A stretch of DNA of 64,000 nt from NCBI GenBank assembly GCA_965229525.1, contig OZ245886.1:620001-684000 (forward strand), in the 5' to 3' direction. Below are positions 1 through 8,883 of this stretch, piece after piece. Below the pieces are notes generated by a model. It did not search any database, was not told the origin of the DNA, and worked only from the letters and a program-made list of their open reading frames with translations. This DNA is from HXMU1420-13 sp965229525 (GTDB lineage Bacteria; Bacteroidota; Rhodothermia; Balneolales; Balneolaceae). The position numbers and the translations under genes were made by a program. The stretch's first letter is position 1. Each line of letters starts with the position of its first letter.

Positions 1-1584
1 GGTTCTGTTTGCCGAAAGATTTGAAGGCGAAGTTGGTAAATAGCTGGTAGTAGTGCGTGAGAACGAACTATAGGAATCTGCACCATCTATAGCCTGAACC
101 CCCCAGTTGAAATCACCATATGGAATCGCTGACTTTGCAATTTTATGGGTTCGATTTAAACCGGTATTTCCTAGTCCGTTAATGGCTCGCTTACCAGTGG
201 TTGTATCGGCAAAAGTCGGAATAACAAAACGAGAGGAGTCTGCACTTCGATAGTACAGGGAATAACTGATGGGACCTCCATCGCTATCTGTGGAAGCAAT
301 CCATGAAAAGGAAATGCTATCCAAATCTGCAGATGCCATTAAATTGGATGGTGCCGTTGGTGCTGAATTCAATTTTGTTCGAATATTTTGATAAATCTTC
401 GTCATTCTGCTAGAACCATCCCAACCCGTTATTGCTACTTCCAAAAATCCATCATCATCTAAATCTGCCCAATCCACATAGCCTTCTTCACTACCGGTAA
501 TCGCACTATTTGAAGTGTATGACATGGTTCCGGTTCCATTATTGGTATAGATGTAGGTTTCCCGAAATCCACCGTCTCCAAAACCGGATAATATCACATC
601 TAAATCTCCATCGTGATCGTAATCGCCCCATTTGGCATTACTATAACTTACAGGGGCAATGGTATTGGTTGCATCGATGGTGAAGGAACCAGAGCCATCG
701 TTCTCATAAATGTATGCCCTTCGTGCACCTGCCCCAAAATCTATCCCAGTTAAGATCAGATCTACATCGCCATCATTGTCATAATCCCCAAAATCCATCC
801 CATTGCTGGCCACACCTTGTAAACTCTGTGAAAGTGAAAAAGAACCTGTTCCATCATTCAGGTGCACCTGCGTGATGTTTCCTGCTGCATCAATATATCC
901 TGAAAGCAGAATATCCAGATCGCCGTCATTGTCCACATCAGCTAATGGGGTTTCTCCATCCGCTGTTCCTGTAAATGTATTTGTTGTGTCTTTGGTGAAA
1001 GTGCCCTTACCATCGTTCCAGAAGATTTCTGCAACCCTTGTACTATTTGCCCGCAATCCTGTTTGGAAAATATCCAGATCGCCATCATTATCGAGATCAC
1101 CCATTTCCATATTGCCCCAATAGGCATCGTAAAATGGATCGGAGGCGGCTTCGGTGAATACGGCCGAACCGTTATTTAAATACAGTTTAGCCTGATATCC
1201 GGTGCTTGTATTTCCGGAAATGGCAAAGTCAAGGTCCCCGTCTCCATCAACATCTCCCCAGCCTATCCCGGGATAATTAAATCCAGTAATGGAACTGTTA
1301 TGATCTTCGGTAAAACTTGCACTTCCATTGTTCTTATATAATCGAACAATCGGCACCGAAGCGCTATTTGTTCCAGCAATGATAAGATCCAAATCCCCAT
1401 CGCTATCGTAATCAGCAAATTTTAGAATAGATTGAGCTAAGCCGTCTAAGTTTTGAACTAATTGTAAAGAGTCTACCTGAAAAGCTTGAACTGAACTCGG
1501 TAGAATAAAAAGAAAAAGTACCCCGAAAAGTCCCCCCGAGAAAGTCTGTCGTAATTGCCTAGTAAAGTGAGTTGTGATCTGCAT
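1..1584 (-). CDS. FG-GAP/VCBS repeat secreted protein (3' end outside window)
   Basis: The minus-strand frame opens at an ATG at 1584 and stays open to base 1, so at least 528 codons are present and the C-terminus is missing. Residues 1-35 form a signal peptide ending in PSSVQA. Seven calcium-binding-type FG-GAP repeats follow, each with an aspartate-rich loop such as DYDSDGDLDLI, DVDGDGDLDF, DLDNDGDLD and DYDHDGDLD (about residues 50-390). After them comes a fibronectin-III-like stretch (TDSDGGPISYSLYYRS and WGVQAIDG), a combination usual in large secreted or surface proteins of Bacteroidota and Balneolota. Such repeats fold as beta-propellers; ligand and function are unknown. A C-terminal sorting domain would be expected beyond the window, but cannot be seen. 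Confidence 0.85.
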   Translation of the reverse strand, partial: MQITTHFTRQLRQTFSGGLFGVLFLFILPSSVQAFQVDSLQLVQNLDGLAQSILKFADYDSDGDLDLIIAGTNSASVPIVRLYKNNGSASFTEDHNSSITGFNYPGIGWGDVDGDGDLDFAISGNTSTGYQAKLYLNNGSAVFTEAASDPFYDAYWGNMEMGDLDNDGDLDIFQTGLRANSTRVAEIFWNDGKGTFTKDTTNTFTGTADGETPLADVDNDGDLDILLSGYIDAAGNITQVHLNDGTGSFSLSQSLQGVASNGMDFGDYDNDGDVDLILTGIDFGAGARRAYIYENDGSGSFTIDATNTIAPVSYSNAKWGDYDHDGDLDVILSGFGDGGFRETYIYTNNGTGTMSYTSNSAITGSEEGYVDWADLDDDGFLEVAITGWDGSSRMTKIYQNIRTKLNSAPTAPSNLMASADLDSISFSWIASTDSDGGPISYSLYYRSADSSRFVIPTFADTTTGKRAINGLGNTGLNRTHKIAKSAIPYGDFNWGVQAIDGADSYSSFSRTTTSYLPTSPSNLSANRT

Positions 1585-1734
1585 AACCTTTGCCAACGTG
1601 ATTGTCTATTACGGGCAAAACTTAAGCGAAGTGAGTAGAACAGATGCGCCAAATGCATGAACAAATGCGACAAAATGTGCAAAAATTGACCTAATAGATC
1701 ATTTATCGAATAAATCCTCATTCATTCTCGAAAT

Positions 1735-1772
1735 AATTAGTATTGCCAATTCATGAATTGGCAATACTAATT
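1735..1772. repeat. Perfect 38-bp palindrome between two minus-strand genes
   Basis: Bases 1735-1753 are the exact reverse complement of 1754-1772, with no spacer; the centre reads CAATTCATGAATTG. It lies 26 bp past the stop of the hybrid sensor and about 150 bp before the FG-GAP gene start. It could fold as a terminator hairpin for the sensor transcript, although it lacks a long U-tract, or act as a symmetrical protein-binding site for the FG-GAP gene. The palindrome is observed; its role is inference. Confidence 0.6.
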
Positions 1773-1797
1773 TCATCATGTACGATTCTGATATCAA

Positions 1798-4700
1798 TCA
1801 GAAATATTGAGCCGGCGAGGTACCAAATCGTTTTTTGTATTGTTTGGAAAAATAGGCTGGTGTGGAGAAGCCAACAGCGTAGGCGACTTCAGAAATCGAA
1901 CGTTTTTGTTTTGTTTCGAGAAGATCACGGGCAGTGAATAGTCGAACTTCTCGAATGAATTCATTGGGGGTAAAACCGGTGACAGACTTTAACGTTCGCT
2001 GAAGATTTCTCGAGCTCATCGCAACATGATTTGCCAGATCTTCGACTGAAATATCAGACTGATCGATTTTGGATTCTACAAATTCCTGTAGCTGTTGAAC
2101 CAAATCTGAATCAGCGCTTAAAGGTTGATCATCGTTTTCAAATTTGGTCGCCATTTCTTCTCTTTCTTTTTTGAGAACTAAGAGGTTGTCGACACGAGCC
2201 TGAAGTTCCTGGGCATTGAAAGGTTTTGTGAGGTAATCACTCACGCCTATCTGAAAACCATGCACTTTATCCTCTACTTCTGATCTCGCAGATAATAAAA
2301 TTATTGGAATTTGTTTGAATTCGGGGACCGATCTCATCCACTCAGAAAACTCAAAACCATTCATTTCAGGCATCATGATATCAGAAATAACGATATCAGG
2401 ATTTGTTAAAGACATCTTTTTTTTACCCTCTATCCCATTTTCTGCCTGTTCTACTTTAATGTTTAATTGAGATAGCAACTCCGATATATACTCCCTCATA
2501 TCGGGGTTATCTTCAATAACTAACGCAGAATACTCTTTACCATTTACACTAAGTGGAATTGATTTTCCATCTCTTTTATACAAATCATATTTGGGTTCTT
2601 CTATGAAAGCTGCAACTTCCCCATATTCCTTTTTGGGTAGGTTTACTTTAAAAATAGCACCTTTGCCAAATTCACTTTCAACCGAAATTCTACCATCATG
2701 CAGTTCCACAAACTCTTTGGTGATGGAAAGCCCAACCCCGATTCCCTGACCACCACCCTCTAATTGATCGCTTGTCGAATGAAAACGATCAAATACATGA
2801 TCTAAATCACTGGCTTCAATTCCTCTGCCCGAATCTTTAATTACTATCTGAATCTCGCTGAGTATATCTGTTAAAGAAAGATCAACCTGCCCTTTTTTTG
2901 GCGTAAACTTTATAGCATTAGATAATAAATTAACAAAGATTTTTTGGAGTTTATCAGCATCCGCAGGGAATAAGACTTCTTCTTTCGGCAAATCAATAGT
3001 TACTTTTAACCCCTTCTTTTCAATTGCAGATTCAAAAGATTCTATTACTCGTTGTATGAATACCTTCAATGGTATTTCAACGGGATTAAAATGTATGATA
3101 TTAGAATCTAGTCGACTTAAATCTAGTACTTGCTCTACTAAATCGTGGAGACGACGCCCATTTCGATGAGCAACCTGCAGCTTATGAAGTAGAAAATCAT
3201 CCTGAACTTTTTCAGAATCCAACAACTGTTTTACAGGACCCGTTACCAGTGTTAGTGGAGTTCGTAACTCATGCGATATATTGATGAGTAATTTCGTTTT
3301 CAACTCGTCCAACTCAATAATTCTCTCAATTTCCCTGAGCTTAAGATCTTTAACTTGTTGCTGAATTCTATATGTTGCAACACCTCGAACAGCCAAAATA
3401 AATAAGCCTAAAAAAGTGAATGCATATACCAAATAAGCAAAGTTCGATAAATACCATGGAGCCACAAAGCGAATAGAAAACTCTGTGGGCTGAGATTCTG
3501 ACAACATAAAATCTCTTGTCTGCACACTTACTTTATGTGTGCCTGGGAAAAATGGATTTACTGCAATACTAGACCCCGAGCGCCATTCCGACCATTCATC
3601 ATTACCAACCTTAAAGCGGAATTCATTTTTTGCTGGATAACGAAATGAACTTGAGACGAAACTTAGTGTAATGTCCTTCTGTTCATACTTAATGGCAGCA
3701 GGTTGGGGATTCGAATAACTCAAGATTTCCTGATCGAAATTAGATTGTATCTCCCAAAGTTTTATTTCAGGTGAAACATGTTCAAAATTGGCTGTTACAT
3801 CCATCTGTAGAATTGATTCTGTTGAACCAACCCAAAGCGTATTTCCTTGAATTTCCACGAAATCACCAAAATGATCTTGTGAAATTTCGAAAGGAGTAAA
3901 ATCCGCTTTCCATTCTAATTCATCATCCGGTGAAATTTTAATTACTCCATTGTAGCCTTCAATATTGGCATACTGGGTCCACATTACGCCGTATTGATCC
4001 ATTCTTAGATATTCTCCCCAATTACCTAACTGCTCGTTTATACTTTCTATTGGAAAGAAAAACTCTGTTTGGGGATCAAATTGATGAAACCCATACTTAG
4101 AATTGACAATTACGGTATTGTTCGTGTAAGTGGGTTCAAATAAATCTGTTTCCGGTAAATTCGATTCATAACTAAAACGATTAACATCAAACTCACCCGT
4201 TTCTGAATTGAACACCCCTCTAAAGACCTCTCCGGAAACACCTCCTGCCCAAAAAGACTGATCAGGAACAACCGCTAATTCCAGTATATGTTCGGGTACC
4301 GATTCAATTGTACCTTTATAAACCCAAGAATTCCGTTCTCTTTGAAGCCAGTCCAACCCATTGTAGGTTACAATCAAGATGATATCCTCTGTTAGTTGCC
4401 TCAATTGCCTGGATTCAATTCCATCTTGAATTGTTATTAACTTATCCCCTTCAACTTTAAAAACTCCCAAATGTGAAGCTACCCAAAGTTCATTATCAAC
4501 AATTAAGGAATTCCAGAAATTTGCTTCATATGAATAGTTATGTATGATTTCATCGATGTCTTTATAAACGAGTTCTGTTAATGGTGCATCTAAACGAAAG
4601 AAATCGTCCATTGCTGGGATAAAAAGACTTCCTTCAAATTCACGTACGTGCAATGCATCTCCAAATCCAAGCGCTTCGCCTGGGAAATGGCGAACTGGAA

Positions 4701-5712
4701 CACTCAAATAAACCTGGGTAACTGATGCCTGACCCAGAACCCATAAGTCACCTTCTTGATCGAAGTACACAGCATTTATTTCATTTTCTAAAAAACCAGT
4801 TTTCTTATTGAAAATGTATTCTGCTTCACCTTGCTTGTTTAAAACTAAGACGCCTTCATCTGTAGCCAGAACTATCTTGCCATCATGAAAACGAAGATCA
4901 CTAACATCAGTATTTATCAAAAAGTCTTTGTACCGTTCGGCAAATAGTGCAATTGATTGTCCATCAAAGGTGAGTAATCCATGTACTTCATCATACAGGT
5001 AATAAAAATTATCACCTTTTTCTGTAAGTATAACTCTCTCGAGTTTTATTCCATCAAAATCTAGAATGCTAATTGCGTTAGCATCTTTTAGTGCGATTTC
5101 ACCATTCGACAATATGTAATAGAATTCATCATTCCATGAAATATAATTCACAGGTTTTGCATAGATATTCTCGAAATAATTTTCATCAACAACAGTAATT
5201 GTTGAATCAGTTTTATTAAAAATAAATAGATACAAATCGCTGTAGAAGTGTACGTTTTCAGTTGATTCTGTAATAGCATACACTTCGCTGAAATCCGAAT
5301 AATTTTCAGGGATTTGATCTGAAAGAGAGAAATACTCGAATTCACCAATTTCATTCTGTATGAAATAACCAAGGTTCGAGTAACTTCCAGCCCAAATCAA
5401 GTCTGGATTCACGACACTACGTTCTAATTCTGAGATAAATGTGGCATCGAAGCGTGCAAATATTCTCCAGTCGTCATCTGCGTGTTGAACCAAACCACCT
5501 GCGTTCGCAAACAACATAGACCCATCATTCCATTGAATCACATCAAACATTTGTTGCTCACCCGGATAATCTCTCGTCAAATAGGTTTGATAGTATGGTA
5601 TTCCTTGATAAGCCGTCGTTTCCTGACTAACTGCAAAATCTGAATGCAAAACAAGGATAACGATAGAGAGAAGCGAACCCACGAAAGTTTTAAAAAGGCC
5701 CAACGATTTCAT
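1798..5712 (-). CDS. Hybrid two-component system protein (propeller sensor, kinase, receiver, AraC output)
   Basis: This 1304-residue protein combines a full two-component pathway in one chain. A signal peptide precedes a periplasmic region of Reg_prop-type beta-propeller repeats (to about residue 680) and a Y_Y_Y-like domain. A membrane segment lies near residue 757-775. Then come HisKA with the phospho-histidine in SHELRTPLTLV (about 809), HATPase (NAIKFTP, GQGIGVGLSI), a receiver with SDIMMPEMNG (about 1109) and a C-terminal AraC HTH (from about 1204; EVAYAVGFSTPAYFSKQYKKR). In Bacteroidota such proteins sense extracellular glycans or other nutrients and activate neighbouring uptake genes; no obvious target operon adjoins. 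A GTG at 5739 extends the frame by nine codons but lies inside the groEL terminator, so ATG 5712 (MKSLGLFKT) is preferred. Confidence 0.93.
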   Translation of the reverse strand: MKSLGLFKTFVGSLLSIVILVLHSDFAVSQETTAYQGIPYYQTYLTRDYPGEQQMFDVIQWNDGSMLFANAGGLVQHADDDWRIFARFDATFISELERSVVNPDLIWAGSYSNLGYFIQNEIGEFEYFSLSDQIPENYSDFSEVYAITESTENVHFYSDLYLFIFNKTDSTITVVDENYFENIYAKPVNYISWNDEFYYILSNGEIALKDANAISILDFDGIKLERVILTEKGDNFYYLYDEVHGLLTFDGQSIALFAERYKDFLINTDVSDLRFHDGKIVLATDEGVLVLNKQGEAEYIFNKKTGFLENEINAVYFDQEGDLWVLGQASVTQVYLSVPVRHFPGEALGFGDALHVREFEGSLFIPAMDDFFRLDAPLTELVYKDIDEIIHNYSYEANFWNSLIVDNELWVASHLGVFKVEGDKLITIQDGIESRQLRQLTEDIILIVTYNGLDWLQRERNSWVYKGTIESVPEHILELAVVPDQSFWAGGVSGEVFRGVFNSETGEFDVNRFSYESNLPETDLFEPTYTNNTVIVNSKYGFHQFDPQTEFFFPIESINEQLGNWGEYLRMDQYGVMWTQYANIEGYNGVIKISPDDELEWKADFTPFEISQDHFGDFVEIQGNTLWVGSTESILQMDVTANFEHVSPEIKLWEIQSNFDQEILSYSNPQPAAIKYEQKDITLSFVSSSFRYPAKNEFRFKVGNDEWSEWRSGSSIAVNPFFPGTHKVSVQTRDFMLSESQPTEFSIRFVAPWYLSNFAYLVYAFTFLGLFILAVRGVATYRIQQQVKDLKLREIERIIELDELKTKLLINISHELRTPLTLVTGPVKQLLDSEKVQDDFLLHKLQVAHRNGRRLHDLVEQVLDLSRLDSNIIHFNPVEIPLKVFIQRVIESFESAIEKKGLKVTIDLPKEEVLFPADADKLQKIFVNLLSNAIKFTPKKGQVDLSLTDILSEIQIVIKDSGRGIEASDLDHVFDRFHSTSDQLEGGGQGIGVGLSITKEFVELHDGRISVESEFGKGAIFKVNLPKKEYGEVAAFIEEPKYDLYKRDGKSIPLSVNGKEYSALVIEDNPDMREYISELLSQLNIKVEQAENGIEGKKKMSLTNPDIVISDIMMPEMNGFEFSEWMRSVPEFKQIPIILLSARSEVEDKVHGFQIGVSDYLTKPFNAQELQARVDNLLVLKKEREEMATKFENDDQPLSADSDLVQQLQEFVESKIDQSDISVEDLANHVAMSSRNLQRTLKSVTGFTPNEFIREVRLFTARDLLETKQKRSISEVAYAVGFSTPAYFSKQYKKRFGTSPAQYF

Positions 5713-5722
5713 AGGCTGAACA

Positions 5723-5758
5723 TAAAAAAAACCCGCCACAACTTAATGTGACGGGCTT
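5723..5758 (-). terminator. Rho-independent terminator of groES-groEL
   Basis: On the minus strand a nine-pair stem (CCCGTCACA with TGTGGCGGG, one G-U) encloses a six-base loop and is followed by eight Ts. It lies about 22 bp past the groEL stop and just before the start of the hybrid sensor gene, separating the two transcripts. Confidence 0.85.
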
Positions 5759-5780
5759 AAAAAATTGCGGGTAAATGATC

Positions 5781-7424
5781 TTACATCATTCCACCCATGC
5801 CGCCCATTCCGCCCATGTCTGGCATGGCCGGCATTGCAGCACCTTTTTCTTCTGGTTTTTCTGAAACAACAGCTTCAGTTGTTAATAATAGACCCGCAAC
5901 AGAAGCTGCATTTTGTAGCGCAGTTCTAGTCACTTTAGTTGGATCGATTACACCAGCTTTTACTAAGTCTTCATACACTTCGGTACGTGCATTGTATCCG
6001 AAAGCTCCTGTACCTTCGTACACTTTCTGTACAACGATTGCACCTTCGATACCAGCGTTGTTACTGATGGTTCTTAGTGGAGCTTCAACTGCCTTACGGA
6101 TAATATCGAAACCAACTTTCTCATCAGCATTGTCAGCCTCAAGTGAATCAACAGCTGCAACTGTTCTTAGAAGAGCAACCCCACCACCAGGTACGATTCC
6201 TTCTTCTACAGCAGCGCGAGTTGCGTGAAGTGCATCTTCCACACGAGCTTTCTTTTCTTTCATCTCAACTTCAGATGCAGCACCGATATAAAGTACAGCA
6301 ACACCACCGCTTAACTTAGCTAAACGCTCTTGTAGTTTTTCACGGTCGTAATCAGAAGTAGTTGTCTCGATTTGAGATTTGATTTGGTTTACGCGAGCAG
6401 TGATGTCGTCTGCTTTTCCAGCGCCATCAACAACAGTTGTATTGTCTTTGTCGATTGTTACGCTAGCTGCCTGTCCTAAAAAGTCTAGAGTAGCATTTTC
6501 TAGTTTGTAACCACGCTCTTCAGAAATAACAGTACCACCAGTTAGAATGGCGATGTCTTCCAACATTGCTTTTCTTCGGTCGCCAAAACCAGGAGCTTTA
6601 ACAGCTGCGATTTTTAGTGAACCACGTAGTTTGTTAACTACTAAAGTAGCTAAAGCTTCGCCTTCAACATCTTCTGCGATGATTAGAAGTGGTTTACCTG
6701 TTTGAACAACTTTCTCAAGTACTGGAAGAAGATCTTTCATGTTAGAAATCTTCTTGTCGAAGATTAAAATATATGGATCTTCAAGAACTGCAGTCATTTT
6801 CTCTGAGTCAGTTACGAAGTATGGTGAAAGGTATCCGCGGTCGAACTGCATACCTTCTACTGTATCAAGAGTAGTATCAGTTCCTTTTGCTTCTTCTACA
6901 GTAATCACACCATCTTTTCCAACTTTTTCCATGGCATCAGCAATCAAGTTACCGATGAATTCGTCGTTGTTAGCAGAGATTGTACCAACCTGAGCGATTT
7001 CATTTCTGTCGTCGATCTCCTGGCTTAATTCTGCTAAAGAAGCAACGATTGCAGTTACTGCTTTGTCGATACCGCGCTTAAGATCCATTGGGTTTGCACC
7101 GGCAGTTACGTTTTTCAAACCTGCAGATACAATTGCTTGAGCTAATACAGTTGCGGTAGTAGTACCATCACCTGCATTGTCAGAAGTTTTAGAAGCAACT
7201 TCTTTAACCATCTGCGCTCCCATGTTTTCTACTTTATCATCAAGCTCGATTTCTTTAGCTACAGTAACACCGTCTTTAGTTACGTTAGGTGCTCCAAATG
7301 ATTTTTCGATTACAACATTACGTCCACGAGGGCCAAGCGTAACTTTTACCGCATCGGCAAGCTTGTCAACACCGCGTTTTAGAGCGTCACGAGCTTCAAT
7401 ATCGTAGTGAACTAATTTTGACAT
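5781..7424 (-). CDS. groEL: Chaperonin GroEL (Hsp60)
   Basis: The 547-residue protein is the large subunit of the cytosolic GroEL-GroES folding chamber, which encloses unfolded polypeptides and folds them with ATP. It has the family length and hallmarks: TLGPRGRNV near residue 30, the nucleotide-binding DGTTTATVLA near residue 87-96, VEEGIVPGGGVALL near residue 400, and a C-terminal glycine-methionine tail GGMGGMGGMM. It follows groES by 57 bp in the same direction, the standard arrangement. A strong terminator follows. I see no CIRCE element upstream of groES, so heat-shock control by HrcA is not evident here. Confidence 0.99.
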   Translation of the reverse strand: MSKLVHYDIEARDALKRGVDKLADAVKVTLGPRGRNVVIEKSFGAPNVTKDGVTVAKEIELDDKVENMGAQMVKEVASKTSDNAGDGTTTATVLAQAIVSAGLKNVTAGANPMDLKRGIDKAVTAIVASLAELSQEIDDRNEIAQVGTISANNDEFIGNLIADAMEKVGKDGVITVEEAKGTDTTLDTVEGMQFDRGYLSPYFVTDSEKMTAVLEDPYILIFDKKISNMKDLLPVLEKVVQTGKPLLIIAEDVEGEALATLVVNKLRGSLKIAAVKAPGFGDRRKAMLEDIAILTGGTVISEERGYKLENATLDFLGQAASVTIDKDNTTVVDGAGKADDITARVNQIKSQIETTTSDYDREKLQERLAKLSGGVAVLYIGAASEVEMKEKKARVEDALHATRAAVEEGIVPGGGVALLRTVAAVDSLEADNADEKVGFDIIRKAVEAPLRTISNNAGIEGAIVVQKVYEGTGAFGYNARTEVYEDLVKAGVIDPTKVTRTALQNAASVAGLLLTTEAVVSEKPEEKGAAMPAMPDMGGMGGMGGMM

Positions 7425-7481
7425 AGTTTTCTATCCGTTATTTAATTTTGTTTTTTGTTTTTAAAATGGTGGAAGTCGTGG

Positions 7482-7769
7482 TTAGGCAAGAATTCCCACG
7501 ATGTCAGACTCACGCATAATCAGGTACTCATTTCCATCCACAGAAACTTCGGTACCGGCGTATTTGCCATATAGTACTTTATCCCCTTCTTTAACGGTCA
7601 TATCAATTTTGTTACCGTTTTCAACTTTTCCGGGACCAACTGCAACCACTGTACCTTGTTGCGGTTTTTCTTTAGCTGTATCAGGAATGTACAGACCAGA
7701 GCTGGTTACTTCTTCAGCTACGTCCGCTTGCACAAGTACGCGGTCGCCTAAAGGTTTAATGCTAGCCAT
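7482..7769 (-). CDS. groES: Co-chaperonin GroES (Hsp10)
   Basis: This 95-residue protein forms the heptameric lid of the GroEL chamber. The sequence starts MASIKPLGDRVLVQ, has the mobile-loop region (EEVTSSGLYIPDTAKEKPQ) at residues 19-37, and ends in the conserved YLIMRESDIVGIL. It is the first gene of the groES-groEL pair and carries one of the few clear Shine-Dalgarno sequences of the window (AAGGAG), consistent with high expression. A small inverted repeat, TGAGCATTAGCTCA (7820-7833), lies upstream; its role is unknown and it is not a CIRCE operator. Confidence 0.99.
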   Translation of the reverse strand: MASIKPLGDRVLVQADVAEEVTSSGLYIPDTAKEKPQQGTVVAVGPGKVENGNKIDMTVKEGDKVLYGKYAGTEVSVDGNEYLIMRESDIVGILA

Positions 7770-7778
7770 AGGTTATGA

Positions 7779-7784
7779 CTCCTT
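7779..7784 (-). promoter_or_regulatory. Shine-Dalgarno sequence of groES
   Basis: On the minus strand AAGGAG lies nine bases before the groES ATG. Most genes in this window have no such motif, so its presence fixes the groES start and suggests strong translation. Confidence 0.7.
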
Positions 7785-7871
7785 TGTTTTTTATTGATTG
7801 TTAATGGTTATGATCTTGATGAGCTAATGCTCAATTATTTTCTGCCTTGCAAAAGCAAAGTCCGTACCAAA

Positions 7872-8645
7872 TCATTCCGAAAAGTGATTGCGCTCCAGCC
7901 ATTCTGCCAAGTCTGCATAAATGACAGGCTCCCAATCTTCAGCTCGCTTATCAAAGTCAAAACCGTCAGGTCTGGTGTCACCCAAAACAGGTTTCAATGC
8001 ATTTGAAAGCTTCTTTCTTCGTTGGTTGAACGCTGTTCTTACTACTTTTTTCAAAGATTCATCCGAACAGGAAAGTACAGGTTTGTCAAAGGTTAGTTTG
8101 ATGACCGAACTCATCACTTTAGGTGGAGGGGAAAAAGAATTTGGAGAGACATCAAATAACATTTTAGGAGAACTCATTAACTGAGTTTGTACACTTAAAA
8201 TCCCATAGTCTTTGGAATGTGGATTTGCCACCAATCGCTGTGCCACTTCTTTCTGCATCATAAAAATGGCTTCTGAAAAAAGATGCCGCGATTCAAGTAC
8301 GCTAAACAAAATTGGCGAAGTGATGTAATAAGGAAGGTTTCCGACAATGATGGTTTTTCCGGTCTTCGAAACCAATTCATTCCATTCAACTTTCAGTACA
8401 TCGGATTGATGAATAGTCAAATCCGGCAATTCTTCCTTTAAAACCTGAATGGCCCGTTCATCCACTTCGATTGCATGCACATCTTGATGGGATTTAACCA
8501 ACCAGCGAGTTAGTGCGCCGGTACCCGGACCAATTTCAATGATCCGATCCCCTTCTTCTGCCTGAACAGCACCCAGAATTTTAGCGATGATGTTGTTGTC
8601 AGTTAAAAAATGCTGACCTAGACTCTTCTTTGTTTTAAAGGACAA
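7872..8645 (-). CDS. rsmA: 16S rRNA dimethyladenosine transferase RsmA (KsgA)
   Basis: The 257-residue enzyme dimethylates two adjacent adenosines in the 3'-terminal loop of 16S rRNA (A1518/A1519 in E. coli numbering) with S-adenosylmethionine during small-subunit maturation. Visible motifs are the N-terminal KKSLGQHFL, the SAM-binding IEIGPGTGALT (about residues 37-47), the catalytic NLPYYITSPIL (about residues 104-114) and the C-terminal helical region with FNQRRKKLSNAL. Length and order match the family. It lies upstream of groES in the same direction with a 102-bp gap, so groES probably has its own promoter. Confidence 0.97.
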   Translation of the reverse strand: MSFKTKKSLGQHFLTDNNIIAKILGAVQAEEGDRIIEIGPGTGALTRWLVKSHQDVHAIEVDERAIQVLKEELPDLTIHQSDVLKVEWNELVSKTGKTIIVGNLPYYITSPILFSVLESRHLFSEAIFMMQKEVAQRLVANPHSKDYGILSVQTQLMSSPKMLFDVSPNSFSPPPKVMSSVIKLTFDKPVLSCSDESLKKVVRTAFNQRRKKLSNALKPVLGDTRPDGFDFDKRAEDWEPVIYADLAEWLERNHFSE

Positions 8646-8688
8646 GGATTTTCTTTTTTTGGGAAGATAGGGAATTAGTTATTCGATG

Positions 8689-8736
8689 TTCGTTATTCGT
8701 TATTCGTTATTCGTTATTCGTTATTCGTTATTCGTT
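8689..8736. repeat. Heptanucleotide tandem repeat
   Basis: About seven head-to-tail copies of the 7-bp unit TTCGTTA lie between rsmA and the divergent lipoprotein gene at 8884. The unit is exact over roughly 48 bp, so the array is probably unstable by slipped-strand copying. It stands about 45 bp upstream of rsmA and 150 bp upstream of the plus-strand gene. Any regulatory effect is speculation. Confidence 0.9.
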
Positions 8737-8883
8737 CAACTTTAAGTGTAAAAAAAGTTGCAACATTTATCTATTAGTTAACTTTATGATTTAACTGTCA
8801 TTGCTTCATAATCACTTCATAATTTGATAATATTCTTTACACGTACCTTAAATAATATCAATATTTAACTAACGGGGACGCAA

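Noticed and set aside
5713..5739. GTG start of the hybrid sensor nine codons upstream
   Set aside because: It lies inside the groEL terminator stem; the ATG at 5712 gives a normal signal peptide start.
7770..7871. CIRCE operator upstream of groES
   Set aside because: No TTAGCACTC-N9-GAGTGCTAA match; only a short unrelated inverted repeat is present.
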